A stretch of 64,000 nt of DNA. Source: Bacillus_BE sp042263505. GTDB lineage: Bacteria; Bacillota; Bacilli; Bacillales; Cytobacillaceae. Location: the NCBI RefSeq assembly GCF_042263505.1, contig NZ_JBHKFI010000016.1:1-64000 (forward strand). The letters run 5' to 3'. Numbering within the stretch: the stretch's first letter is position 1; every line of letters begins with the position of its first letter. The position numbers were made by a program, and so were the translations under genes. A model generated the notes under the pieces. That model was not told the origin of the DNA and did no database searches. It saw only the letters and a list, made by a program, of their open reading frames with translations. Shown here in pieces: positions 8,947 through 17,242 of this stretch.

Positions 8947-9861
8947 TTATTCTCCTTCCTTAAATAAAGATTCGTCTAAAAAATCTACGGGCTCTGGATT
9001 TTCATCAATATTGATAATAAGAAGAAACATGAAGAAAATAACGATGAGCGTCATGCCCGAAAAAGCTAATGATTCTATAAGGCTTACCTCTAGACCCGAC
9101 ATTTTCATACTAATCGCCATGAACGTAACGGCAGTCGATAAAGTGAACAGTTTCACAATTATTATTGAAGAAAGTAAGTAACCTATAGGCTTTTTCTTGA
9201 TGGCAAAAATACCGGCCAGAATAGCTATCGGCACTACAAAGCCCAAATCTAATGCTTGAATGACCATTGTAGTTGAAATTTCCAAGCCTTCTGGAAATGT
9301 TCCATGTATGAGAGCAGGTCCAATTCTACCAAGCCACATGAAAAGTACCATGATTCCCATGAAAATGAGAAATCCACCAATCCACCTAACCGGTAATTTC
9401 TTTGAAAAATGATTTTCTAAATTTGCTATATCAAATGACATCATTGCTAAAATAAATGCGAAGAAGCTAATGGACATTAGGAAGACATAAATTAAGAAAA
9501 AGTGGTTGAAATTTAAGAGAAATGTGTAGGAAATATAAGTATATAAGAAATAACCTAAAGTGCCTGCGAGAATGAATTGCCCTCTTAAAGAGCCTCGCCG
9601 AAATAAAAGTAGAGAAAATAAGAGCAATGGTATTCCTAGAAAAAGAGTCACCATATCTTGTGCAATGGCTTGAACAGCATTCGAGACCGTATCCGCTTCA
9701 TAGATTCCCTTCCCATAAATGAGTACATCACCCCCTCGAAAGGAAGGTACGGAATGCTTTCCTGGACCTTGTCTCGTTAATAGTCCAAAAAGCGATGTTA
9801 GGATAGATAAGATGATGATGCCAATTGATAACAAAGTAATCGATCGCCTATACCTCATCAT
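8947..9861 (-). CDS. Uncharacterised polytopic membrane protein (about 8 TM segments)
   Basis: No family recognised. The protein (about 304 residues from the preferred start) has roughly eight hydrophobic segments, including LLSIGIIILSILTSLFGLL at the N-terminus, LFLGIPLLLFSLLLF, GGFLIFMGIMVLFMWLG and MTLIVIFFMFLLIINI near the end, with a short acidic cytoplasmic tail. I choose the start at 9861 (MMRYRRS) because AGAGG lies 6 bases upstream. Two upstream in-frame starts (9921 and 9903) lack a convincing site. It is directly followed by the flavodoxin-like gene with no gap, suggesting a shared function, perhaps redox-linked (inference). Confidence 0.75.
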   Translation of the reverse strand: MMRYRRSITLLSIGIIILSILTSLFGLLTRQGPGKHSVPSFRGGDVLIYGKGIYEADTVSNAVQAIAQDMVTLFLGIPLLLFSLLLFRRGSLRGQFILAGTLGYFLYTYISYTFLLNFNHFFLIYVFLMSISFFAFILAMMSFDIANLENHFSKKLPVRWIGGFLIFMGIMVLFMWLGRIGPALIHGTFPEGLEISTTMVIQALDLGFVVPIAILAGIFAIKKKPIGYLLSSIIIVKLFTLSTAVTFMAISMKMSGLEVSLIESLAFSGMTLIVIFFMFLLIINIDENPEPVDFLDESLFKEGE

Positions 9862-9985
9862 GGACCGCCTCTTTTGTTGGATATATAACGATTTCACCTT
9901 CATTTTACCAAGCAAAAACACTCTAAAGATAAACTGAACAAATAATTCACAAAATAGATAAATATTAGAATTTTACTCACACCAT

Positions 9986-10020
9986 AAAAAAATCACTTAG
10001 AATATCTAAGCGATTTTTTT
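9986..10020 (-). terminator. Intrinsic terminator after the methyltransferase gene
   Basis: Hairpin with arms ATCGCTTAGA and TCTAAGTGAT on the minus strand, flanked by A and T runs, so it can also work on the plus strand. It separates the RlmI-type gene from the membrane-protein gene downstream of it. Confidence 0.85.
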
Positions 10021-10027
10021 CACTCTT

Positions 10028-11224
10028 TTATGAAATCTTCTCAATAAAAACAACCTTAAGGTAGTTTCCTTCTTTATATTCTTTTATTGTTTTAAAATCC
10101 CTCGGAAGCTGATATTCTTCATGAATTTTATACTGATCCCCTGTCGCTTTAAAAGCCTTTGCAATAAAATCCTTAAATCGTTTCATATTAAAAGTGCTGC
10201 AGTTAGAGGAGGCAACAATAATTCCATGTTTCTCCGTTATTTGAATGGCTTGTTCGAGTAAATCAGGATAATCTTTTCCTGCGCTAAAGGTATGCTTTTT
10301 AGAACGTGCAAAGCTTGGTGGATCCAATATCACCATATCAAACTTCAGCCCTTTTCTTACAGCATATTTAAAGTACTGAAAAACATCTTCCACAATAATA
10401 TCTTGTTCCTCATCATTGATTCCGTTCATTTGAAAATGCTCAATAGTCTTTGCTTTACTGCGATTCGCGAGGTCTACACTAGTCGTCTTCTTTGCTCCAC
10501 CTAATGCTGCCGCCACCGAAAAAGCAGCTGTATAAGAAAAGGTATTTAAAACCGTTTTTCCTTTTGCATATTTATCACGAATCAATTTTCGAACTTCTCT
10601 TTGGTCAAGAAAAATCCCGACCATCGCTCCATCATTTAGATAAATCGCATAGTTCATCCCATTTTCTTTTACAATGAGAGGACATGGAGATTTCTCACCT
10701 AATACAAAATCATCATCATCCATGTACGTCCCCTTGTTAGCAAATCTTTTCTTTTCATAAAGCCCTTTCAACTCAACAACCTTTGTAAGCGCCTGAATGA
10801 TTTCCTTTTTCCAACGATGGATTCCTTCGCTGTACCAATTAATCAAATAATAGCCATCAAAATAATCAATCGTTATTCCGCCAATTCCGTCCCCTTCCCC
10901 ATTAAACACGCGAAACGCCGTTGTGCTTAAATCTTGAAAAAAGGATTTTCGATATTCAAGAGCCTGTTTAAGCTTTCTTTCAAAAAAGCTTTGATCAATT
11001 TTTTCATGTTTGTCTTTAGTTAAAATCCAGCCGATTCCTTTATTCTGAATACCATAATAGCCTTTTGCTACAAATTGACCCTTCTCATCAAGCAGCTCCA
11101 AAATAGCCCCTTGCTCTTTTAAGACATGTTTTTCCTTCAATGCTGCTTCTGTTATTAGTGGTTGCCCCTCTTTAAAATCCTTTACAGAGGAGGAGTTAAT
11201 CTTTAGCTTTATTGGTTTTATCAT
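10028..11224 (-). CDS. Class I rRNA methyltransferase, RlmI family
   Basis: About 398 residues with the RlmI layout: an N-terminal PUA domain (about 1-80, KEGQPLITEAALKEKHVLKEQ), a central segment, and a C-terminal SAM-dependent Rossmann domain. Catalytic-domain motifs include DQREVRKLI, LNTFSYTAAFSVAAALGG (SAM loop), VILDPPSFARSKK and SNCSTFNMKRF; RlmI itself makes 5-methylcytosine in 23S rRNA. The annotated start is ATG 11224, preceded by GGGTGA. A TTG four codons upstream would place that site inside the gene. The target base here is inferred from family only. Confidence 0.85.
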   Translation of the reverse strand: MIKPIKLKINSSSVKDFKEGQPLITEAALKEKHVLKEQGAILELLDEKGQFVAKGYYGIQNKGIGWILTKDKHEKIDQSFFERKLKQALEYRKSFFQDLSTTAFRVFNGEGDGIGGITIDYFDGYYLINWYSEGIHRWKKEIIQALTKVVELKGLYEKKRFANKGTYMDDDDFVLGEKSPCPLIVKENGMNYAIYLNDGAMVGIFLDQREVRKLIRDKYAKGKTVLNTFSYTAAFSVAAALGGAKKTTSVDLANRSKAKTIEHFQMNGINDEEQDIIVEDVFQYFKYAVRKGLKFDMVILDPPSFARSKKHTFSAGKDYPDLLEQAIQITEKHGIIVASSNCSTFNMKRFKDFIAKAFKATGDQYKIHEEYQLPRDFKTIKEYKEGNYLKVVFIEKIS

Positions 11225-11540
11225 TTTTTCACCCAATCGTTTTTACAATTGATTGATCTTATTGTAAATTTATTTGCATTTCTCTATACTAACACAAAAA
11301 TAAAGAGCCAGTTCCTATTTTAATGTTCATCCTTATTTATAATCAATTTCTTCAAATATTTAATTTTGTGTAATAATTGTACACGAATTATTCTCAGTAT
11401 TTTGTAAACTTTTATATAAGTGAGATATAATCTAAATATAATTGGAGATTTATCTCATTCATATCTTAGTAATTTTTAATACAACCCCTTAAACATAGAT
11501 TTAAAATACTTATATTAATCAGACAAAGGAAGTTATCAGT
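11225..11540. other. Intergenic region between divergent genes, no gene seen
   Basis: About 315 AT-rich bases between the RlmI-type gene and the EamA gene. It must contain both promoters, but I could not pick a clearly better pair of boxes than several AT-rich candidates. No hairpin or repeat stands out. Confidence 0.6.
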
Positions 11541-12467
11541 GTGAAAGAAAAATACCCATACATACTATTAGTTCTAGCCAATATCATCTGGGGAGGAAAT
11601 TTCGTTGTAGGTAGTATTGCGAAGGATTATTTTCCTCCATTTACCTTTTCTCTGATTAGATGGCTGATCGCCTTTGTTCTTTTGACTCCCTTTCTGTATA
11701 AGAGTTTAATTAGGGACCATAACATTCTTTTAAAGCATAAGTGGGCACTACTTTTATTATCCATAACTGGGGTTTCAGGTTATAATACGTTGCTTTACCT
11801 TTCCCTGCATTGGACTACTTCAATTAATGCAGCCGTCATTAACCCGATTACACCGATTTTTATCGCTATCTTATCAGTTGTCATTCTTTCAGAAAGAGTT
11901 GAAGGCGCACAAATGATTGGAATTCTTTTTTCGATTATTGGGGTGCTCTTTATTATGACGAAGGGTTCTTTTGGAAACCTTGCATCTTTTTCCTTTAATA
12001 AAGGGGATCTTCTTGTTTTACTTGCGGTTTTTGTATGGGCCCTTTATTCTATCTGTCTAAAAAAATATGCGGGGACTCTACCGTTATATTCTACATTCTA
12101 CGTAACGACCTTTGTAGGTTCTATTTTGCTTATACCATTTAGCCTGTTTGAGCTAAAGTTTACATCTCAACCGCTTATTTGGAACATTAGCTCTATTAGT
12201 ATTTTGTTTTACGTCGGTTTTTTTGCCGCTATTGTGGCTTTTTTATCATGGAATATTGGCGTGACAAAGGTTGGAGCTGCAAGAGCTGGCAATTATTTAA
12301 ATCTTCTCCCGGTATTTGCAGCAATTCTAGCTCCCATCCTAACAAATGAGTCCATTATGTGGTATCAAATTGTGGGAGGCATCATTGTCATAGCTGGTGT
12401 CGTCATTTCATCTAAAATTAAGAAGAGCCCTCTCTCCATGGTAAATAAATCAACCACTCCACAATAA
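11541..12467 (+). CDS. EamA-family (DMT superfamily) transporter
   Basis: Integral membrane exporter-type protein of 308 residues with two EamA repeats. The first begins LVLANIIWGGNFVVGSIA and contains the conserved LSLHWTTSINAAVINPITPIFIAILSVVILSERV; the second has FVWALYSICLKKYAG and GVTKVGAARAGNYLNLLPVFAAILAPI. Around ten membrane segments are expected. The start is GTG with AAAGGAAG upstream. Substrate unknown; relatives export amino acids or metabolites. Confidence 0.88.
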   Translation: MKEKYPYILLVLANIIWGGNFVVGSIAKDYFPPFTFSLIRWLIAFVLLTPFLYKSLIRDHNILLKHKWALLLLSITGVSGYNTLLYLSLHWTTSINAAVINPITPIFIAILSVVILSERVEGAQMIGILFSIIGVLFIMTKGSFGNLASFSFNKGDLLVLLAVFVWALYSICLKKYAGTLPLYSTFYVTTFVGSILLIPFSLFELKFTSQPLIWNISSISILFYVGFFAAIVAFLSWNIGVTKVGAARAGNYLNLLPVFAAILAPILTNESIMWYQIVGGIIVIAGVVISSKIKKSPLSMVNKSTTPQ

Positions 12468-12487
12468 ACTGGCTATCTGACAATACA

Positions 12488-12520
12488 TGAAGAACCGCTC
12501 TTTAAATCAGCGGTTCTTCA
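12488..12520. terminator. Bidirectional hairpin between convergent genes
   Basis: TGAAGAACCGCT (12488-12499) is perfectly complementary to AGCGGTTCTTCA (12509-12520), separated by a 9-base loop. It lies between the converging EamA and MutS2-like genes. There is no long T run on either side, so it may act with other signals. Confidence 0.7.
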
Positions 12521-12531
12521 CAAATGCAAAG

Positions 12532-14466
12532 CTATTCTTCAAATTTCTCAATCACATCCCCCTCAATATGCCTCTTCTCCATTTGCTTCCTTAACTTCCG
12601 ATCGCTTTTCGTTTCAAAAATAATATCCATATCATAGTCTTCTGGATAGAGGTCCTCCGACTTAATGAAGAGCTCAAGTCGCTTATGATTGAACAGCATT
12701 TTCTTTCCTTTCACAAGCACCTCCACTTCCCCCATATCATTTGCCGGCTTAGACACTATTCCAAATTTATTTATCGATGGAATTTTAACATTATCACCAA
12801 GTTTGTAAGGGATGATGACTTCATGCTTTTCTTCCCTTTTTTGATGTTTTTGCTTATCTAAATATTTTCCATCCATTGCTAGCTGACGTTCTAATCCTCT
12901 TTTAGAAAATAATGGAGAAGGTTGATATTCCTTCTTTTCTTTATAAGTGATTTCATGAGCTCTCTCGATTAATTTTGGATGCATTCCAAGCTTTAAGGCA
13001 ATTGTAAAGGCTTGGCTTTCTCCACCTTTGCCGATGATTAACCTATACGTTGGTTGCAGGGATTCTGGGTCAAACTCCATCGCACCGTTTTCAAACCCTT
13101 CTTTTTCACTCGCAAAAGCTTTAATTTCACTATAATGTGTTGTAGCAAGTAAGGTTGCGCCTTTTGCGAACAGTTCCTCTAAAATGGATGTGGCGAGCCC
13201 CATCCCCTCAGCCGGGTCAGTACCCGAGCCTAGTTCATCTAAGAGCACCAGTGTCTTTGTATTTGTCTCACCAAGAATATCAATAATGTTTTTAATTCGC
13301 GAAGAAAATGTACTCAAGGATTGCTCAATACTTTGCCCATCCCCAATGTCAACTAATATTTGCTTGAAAATCGCTACCTCACTTCCGGGACCTGCCGGAA
13401 TGTGTAACCCAGACTGAGCCATTACCGTTAATAACCCAACCGTTTTTAGGGTCACCGTTTTCCCTCCAGTATTGGGACCTGTTATGACGAGGGCATCATA
13501 CCCCTCTCCAATACGAAAATTTAATGGGATAGCATTATCTTTAAGAAGCGGATGTCTTGCAGCATTTAGTATAATGGTAGGATGTTCATTTATTTGCGGA
13601 GCCGTCCCTTCTATTGCCTCACTATATTTAGCTTTGGCAAAGATCACATCATAATGCACCATAGTCTCAACAGCCAATCTTATTTCATGTTCATGCTGTT
13701 CCACTAAGCCCGTTAGAATCATTAAAACTTTCTGTTCTTCAGCTTCCTCTTGCATTTTAAGCCATTCCACTTCATCTTGAATATTGCCAATCTCAACAGG
13801 TTCCACATACACTGTCGAACCAGATGAGGAAGTATCAAGAACAGATCCTTTGATATTTTTCCGATATTCCTTTTTAACAGGGATAACATAGCGGCCATTT
13901 CTGACACTGACAATATGTTCTTGAAAAAAGGATCGATATTTGGATGATTTTAGAATAGATTCAATTCGGGCTTTCATCCGTTCTTCAAGAATCGTGATTT
14001 GCTTTCTTACCTTTAATAACTCTTTACTTGCATAATCATCTACCTGCCCATTGCGTATACAGCGAATGATTTCCTTTTCAATTAACTGTAAATCAATCAT
14101 TGAATAAACATATGTTGTAATCACAGGTGCAGCATATTCCTTATCTTTCATAAATTTTTTCATCCGATTAATACAGATAATCAATTCATATAGCTCCATC
14201 AGCTGTTGCGGCCTCAAGGTGTTTCCTGAGTGTAATTGTTGAACAATTTGATTGATTCCCTTGAGATTTGGGATTGGAACACTAGAGCTGATTTGTAAGA
14301 TCCTTTTTGCTTCCGTTACTTCCTGAAGCCATGCTTCCATTTGTTTTTTATTGAAAGATGGCTTTAGATTCAGGACCTCTTCTTTACCCAATTCTGATAT
14401 CGCATAGGAAGCAATTTCTTCTTTTATCTCCGGAAACTGTAATGCCTCCATTGATTTTGCATTCAT
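12532..14466 (-). CDS. MutS2-like ABC ATPase lacking the Smr nuclease domain
   Basis: A 644-residue MutS-family protein of the MutS2 branch. The N-terminal core/lever region (about 1-300, including RYVIPVKKEYRKNIKGSVLDTSSSGSTVYVEP) is followed by the ATPase: Walker A GPNTGGKT (about 330-337), signature DGQSIEQSLSTFSSR, Walker B LVLLDELGSGTDP (about 406-418) and H-loop TTHYSEIK. A KOW-like patch (KLGDNVKIPSINKFG) follows. Canonical MutS2 is near 785 residues and ends in a Smr domain; that is absent here and replaced by a short charged tail. MutS2 proteins act on ribosomes or recombination intermediates rather than in mismatch repair. Start has AAAGGAGG 7 bases upstream. The gene lies behind the attenuator at 14602-14915, the main reason to suspect a ribosome-linked role. 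Confidence 0.88.
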   Translation of the reverse strand: MNAKSMEALQFPEIKEEIASYAISELGKEEVLNLKPSFNKKQMEAWLQEVTEAKRILQISSSVPIPNLKGINQIVQQLHSGNTLRPQQLMELYELIICINRMKKFMKDKEYAAPVITTYVYSMIDLQLIEKEIIRCIRNGQVDDYASKELLKVRKQITILEERMKARIESILKSSKYRSFFQEHIVSVRNGRYVIPVKKEYRKNIKGSVLDTSSSGSTVYVEPVEIGNIQDEVEWLKMQEEAEEQKVLMILTGLVEQHEHEIRLAVETMVHYDVIFAKAKYSEAIEGTAPQINEHPTIILNAARHPLLKDNAIPLNFRIGEGYDALVITGPNTGGKTVTLKTVGLLTVMAQSGLHIPAGPGSEVAIFKQILVDIGDGQSIEQSLSTFSSRIKNIIDILGETNTKTLVLLDELGSGTDPAEGMGLATSILEELFAKGATLLATTHYSEIKAFASEKEGFENGAMEFDPESLQPTYRLIIGKGGESQAFTIALKLGMHPKLIERAHEITYKEKKEYQPSPLFSKRGLERQLAMDGKYLDKQKHQKREEKHEVIIPYKLGDNVKIPSINKFGIVSKPANDMGEVEVLVKGKKMLFNHKRLELFIKSEDLYPEDYDMDIIFETKSDRKLRKQMEKRHIEGDVIEKFEE

Positions 14467-14601
14467 TGATTTTTCCTCCTTTATGGTTTCACCAAAATTA
14501 CCATACGTACAAGGAAATGTCGGAATCCATCTGCGTCAAATACATTTGGGAGCACTCTCTTTTTCAAGCTATTTTATTCAAACCTGAAACCTGAAAAATT
14601 C

Positions 14602-14646
14602 AAATAAAAAAATCGCAAAGGAACACATTAAGGTTCTTTTGCGATT
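14602..14646 (-). terminator. Leader terminator ahead of the MutS2-like gene
   Basis: On the minus strand the arms AATCGCAAAAGAAC (14633-14646) and GTTCCTTTGCGATT (14611-14624) pair with one A-C mismatch around an 8-base loop and run straight into TTTTTATTTG. This is a textbook intrinsic terminator that ends 136 bases before the MutS2-like start codon, with no better promoter in between. It would therefore stop most leader transcripts unless prevented. Confidence 0.85.
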
Positions 14647-14732
14647 ATCGTCAAATTTTATCATGAAGAACGAACAACAAAGGAATTGATTGATGTTCTG
14701 AATATCCACTTCATTCTATTATTAGGAGAAGG

Positions 14733-14751
14733 CGCAAAATAGTGTTCTTAA
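14733..14751 (-). promoter_or_regulatory. Candidate anti-terminator strand in the leader
   Basis: On the minus strand TTAAGAAC (14744-14751) is complementary to GTTCTTAA inside the leader ORF (14837-14844). The overlapping GAACAC (14742-14747) and TTTTGCG (14733-14739) are complementary to GTGTTC and CGCAAAA of the terminator hairpin. The segment can thus pair either with the leader ORF or with the terminator, as in ribosome-controlled attenuators. Confidence 0.6.
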
Positions 14752-14832
14752 CATTCCGTTATCCAAGAAAGGCATCAATAAATAAGCATAAAGCTATGCG
14801 ATTTTTCAGACACGTACGTATGAAATTACGTA

Positions 14833-14856
14833 TTAATTAAGAACGGCTTCCCTCAT
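14833..14856 (-). CDS. Seven-codon leader peptide MREAVLN
   Basis: ATG at 14856 to TAA at 14833, reading MREAVLN. The ribosome site AAGGAG (14865-14870) is 8 bases upstream, as good as any in the window, which argues that this tiny frame is translated. The stop is followed at once by a small hairpin (TACGTA arms 14815-14820 and 14827-14832). The last codons carry GTTCTTAA, which can pair with 14744-14751. A ribosome stalled on this ORF would free the anti-terminator strand. Too short for any homology claim. Confidence 0.65.
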   Translation of the reverse strand: MREAVLN

Positions 14857-14886
14857 AAAACATTCTCCTTTATAGAAGTTAATTTA

Positions 14887-14915
14887 TTATTAGCATATTT
14901 TTTTATAAATGTAAA
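14887..14915 (-). promoter_or_regulatory. Promoter of the MutS2-like leader transcript
   Basis: TTTACA (14910-14915), 17 bases, then an extended -10 TGC-TAATAA (TAATAA at 14887-14892) on the minus strand. The start of transcription would fall near 14880, about 10 bases ahead of the leader ribosome site. Confidence 0.6.
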
Positions 14916-14926
14916 TAGTCGGATAA

Positions 14927-15133
14927 CTATGATAACTGCGGTTGTAATTCTTGATCTTCTATTTTAACTAATTTATTTCTTTTCTCTTCGATATACCATA
15001 AGGGGATTTCTCGAAAATCGCCCTCTTCCCGTTCTGAATTTAAAATTTTAAATTCGATGGACTTTTCTTTCACTTCAATAACCTTTACTTTAATGTTCTC
15101 AAATGTGAAAATTTCACCAACTTTAAATTCCAA
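14927..15133 (-). CDS. Small hypothetical protein, 68 residues
   Basis: Not recognised. The likely product begins MEFKVGEIFTFENIKVKVIEV and is rich in beta-prone and charged residues (EKSIEFKILNSEREEGDF), consistent with a small SH3- or KOW-like barrel, but this is only an impression. I choose a TTG start at 15133 because AAAGGAG lies 8 bases upstream. Two ATG codons further upstream (15166, 15151) have that site downstream of or within them. Its stop overlaps the region of the promoter that drives the MutS2-like leader. Confidence 0.6.
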   Translation of the reverse strand: MEFKVGEIFTFENIKVKVIEVKEKSIEFKILNSEREEGDFREIPLWYIEEKRNKLVKIEDQELQPQLS

Positions 15134-15303
15134 CTTAGATGCTCCTTTCATTTTGGTACCAATCATTTTATTATTTAAACATGTACTCTATTAAAGCAAT
15201 TCAGCGTTCAAATCATAACACGTTGCTCATTTTTTTCGAGTGACAAATGTCACTCTCTGACATTCTGCGCATCCCATCCTAGCTAATTTTCACAAAAATG
15301 TAA

Positions 15304-15344
15304 AGTGCCAGGTATTAGCCAAAAACTGGTTAACACCTGGCACT
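15304..15344. repeat. Isolated 41-base inverted repeat (GTGCCAGGT type)
   Basis: AGTGCCAGGTATTAGCCA (15304-15321) and TGGTTAACACCTGGCACT (15327-15344) form a long hairpin with two mismatches and a 5-base loop. Short palindromes of the GTGCCAGG/GTGACAGG kind recur in Bacillus intergenic DNA. The rest of the 15134-15440 gap shows no gene. Confidence 0.6.
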
Positions 15345-15452
15345 CATCATTTCATATGAATGAGAATAATCGTTTTTAGTTTTTCAGACTTTGCTCTTCT
15401 TGGATCTAGATATGAATATATTTGTATACGATCCTTTAACGAACTGCCGAAA

Positions 15453-15491
15453 AAAGAAAAAATCTGAGCATTCCCCCATCTGCTCAGATTT
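15453..15491 (-). terminator. Intrinsic terminator after the CoA-transferase gene
   Basis: Minus-strand hairpin AAATCTGAGCA / TGCTCAGATTT with a 10-base loop, followed by a T-rich run (TTTCTTTTTT). Confidence 0.85.
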
Positions 15492-15525
15492 CTTCCTTTT
15501 TTATCTATATAAGTTTCCCCAATTA

Positions 15526-17043
15526 TTATGCTTCCACTAATGATTCTTGAAGCATCGTCCCATTTTTAGCAAAATTAATATGCCATGAGAAAGCTTTTTC
15601 AAGAACATGTGGAGTTTGACCGCCACGAGTTAAAGCTTCTTGATAATATTCACGTAGTTGCTCACGATACATTGGATGAGCGCAATTTTCGATAATTAAT
15701 TCAACACGCTCTCTTGGCGCAAGTCCACGCAAATCTGCATAGCCTTGTTCGGTAACAATAACATCCACATCATGTTCAGTATGATCAACATGAGAAACAA
15801 ATGGTACGATACTTGAAATCTTTCCGCCTTTTGCTATTGATTTTGTTACAAAGATCCCTAAGCGAGCATTTCTTGCAAAATCTCCTGATCCACCAATTCC
15901 ATTCATCATTTTCGTTCCTAATACATGTGTTGAATTAACATTTCCATAAATATCTAATTCTAACGCTGTATTAATGGAAATAAGTCCGAGGCGTCGAATT
16001 AATTCTGGATGGTTGGATATTTCCTGTGGTCTAAGAACAATCATATCGCGATATTGATCAAAATGATTATAAACCTCTTTCATTTTCTCTTCAGAAAGAG
16101 TAATGGAGCAACCAGATGCAAATTTAACCTTTCCTGCATCGATTAAGTCAAAAACAGCATCCTGTAAAACCTCAGAATATACCTCTAAGTCCTCAAATTC
16201 TGATTCAAGCATTCCATGAAGAACGGCATTCGCAACAGAACCTATTCCGGATTGAAGTGGTGCTAATTTTTCCGTTAATCTTCCTGCCTTAATTTCTTTT
16301 CGTAAAAAATCCATTAAATGCTCGGCCATTGTTACAGTTTCCTCATCAGGTGCAACAATCGTAGAAGGTGAATCCTCTTGATTCGTAAAGACAATTCCTT
16401 TTACTTTATCAGAATCAAGAGGAATTCCAATGGTTCCAATTCGATCTGATGCCTTTGTTAATGGGATTGGACCTCTTTCCCCTTGTTTTTCAGGTAAATA
16501 AAGATCATGTAATCCCTCTAAATCAGTCATTTGTGCTAAATTGATTTCGATGATAATTGCTTTTGCATTGTCAGCAAATGATAAGGAATTTCCTACTGAA
16601 GTGGAAGGAATCATCAACCCATCTTCCGTAATTGACACCGCTTCCAAGATGGCATAATCAACTTGATTAATTACGTTCGATCTCAATAATTCAGCTGTGT
16701 GAGATAAATGCTGATCTACAAACATGAACTCACCTTGATTAATTCCTTTTCTCATAGTTGGATCGGCTTGGAAAGGTAATCGCTTTCCTAAAATACCAGC
16801 CTCAGTAAATAGCTTATCAACATCTGATCCTAAAGAAGCACCTGTAAATACATTTACTTTAAATGATTCAGATTCAGCACGTTTTACTAAAGCAAATGGT
16901 ACTGCCTTAGCATCCCCTGCACGTGTAAATCCACTTAACCCTAAAGTCATTCCATCTTCAATCCAAGATGCTGCTTCCTCTGCTGTTACAACTCGATCCC
17001 AAAGGCGTTTGTCTTTAATACGTTCAAAATTTCTCTCCATCAT
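15526..17043 (-). CDS. Acetyl-CoA hydrolase / succinate CoA-transferase family
   Basis: About 505 residues, the normal length for the Cat1/AarC family of class I CoA-transferases, which exchange CoA between acyl-CoA and acetate or succinate. Recognisable parts are RLWDRVVTAEEAASWIEDGMTLGLSGFTRAGDAKAVP at the N-terminus, LQSGIGSVANAVLHG ahead of the catalytic Glu region (LESEFEDLEVYSE), and GIGGSGDFARNARLGIFV. Two adjacent ATGs (17043, 17040) follow a GGGGAATGGG stretch; a GTG at 17055 is the alternative start. The neighbouring LytTR regulator gene, 200 bases upstream on the same strand, may control it. Whether it favours hydrolysis or transfer cannot be told. Confidence 0.87.
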   Translation of the reverse strand: MMERNFERIKDKRLWDRVVTAEEAASWIEDGMTLGLSGFTRAGDAKAVPFALVKRAESESFKVNVFTGASLGSDVDKLFTEAGILGKRLPFQADPTMRKGINQGEFMFVDQHLSHTAELLRSNVINQVDYAILEAVSITEDGLMIPSTSVGNSLSFADNAKAIIIEINLAQMTDLEGLHDLYLPEKQGERGPIPLTKASDRIGTIGIPLDSDKVKGIVFTNQEDSPSTIVAPDEETVTMAEHLMDFLRKEIKAGRLTEKLAPLQSGIGSVANAVLHGMLESEFEDLEVYSEVLQDAVFDLIDAGKVKFASGCSITLSEEKMKEVYNHFDQYRDMIVLRPQEISNHPELIRRLGLISINTALELDIYGNVNSTHVLGTKMMNGIGGSGDFARNARLGIFVTKSIAKGGKISSIVPFVSHVDHTEHDVDVIVTEQGYADLRGLAPRERVELIIENCAHPMYREQLREYYQEALTRGGQTPHVLEKAFSWHINFAKNGTMLQESLVEA

Positions 17044-17242
17044 CCCATTCCCCACTCTTAACAGTTTATAAACTATTTTACCTGTTTAATAGGGCTCATA
17101 GGATTTTTTGGAGTAAATTACAGAATTTTCGGATAGAAAAGAGATTTCTTTCTCTAAAACAGAATATTTATACTTTCCCTGTTATAGTACAGAAATGTGA
17201 GATCATCCGCTATCCATTCTCCAACAAGAAAATTCTATTGCT

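Noticed and set aside
12488..12520. Treating the 12-bp palindrome as a protein operator
   Set aside because: It lies between two convergent stop codons, where a terminator is the simpler explanation.
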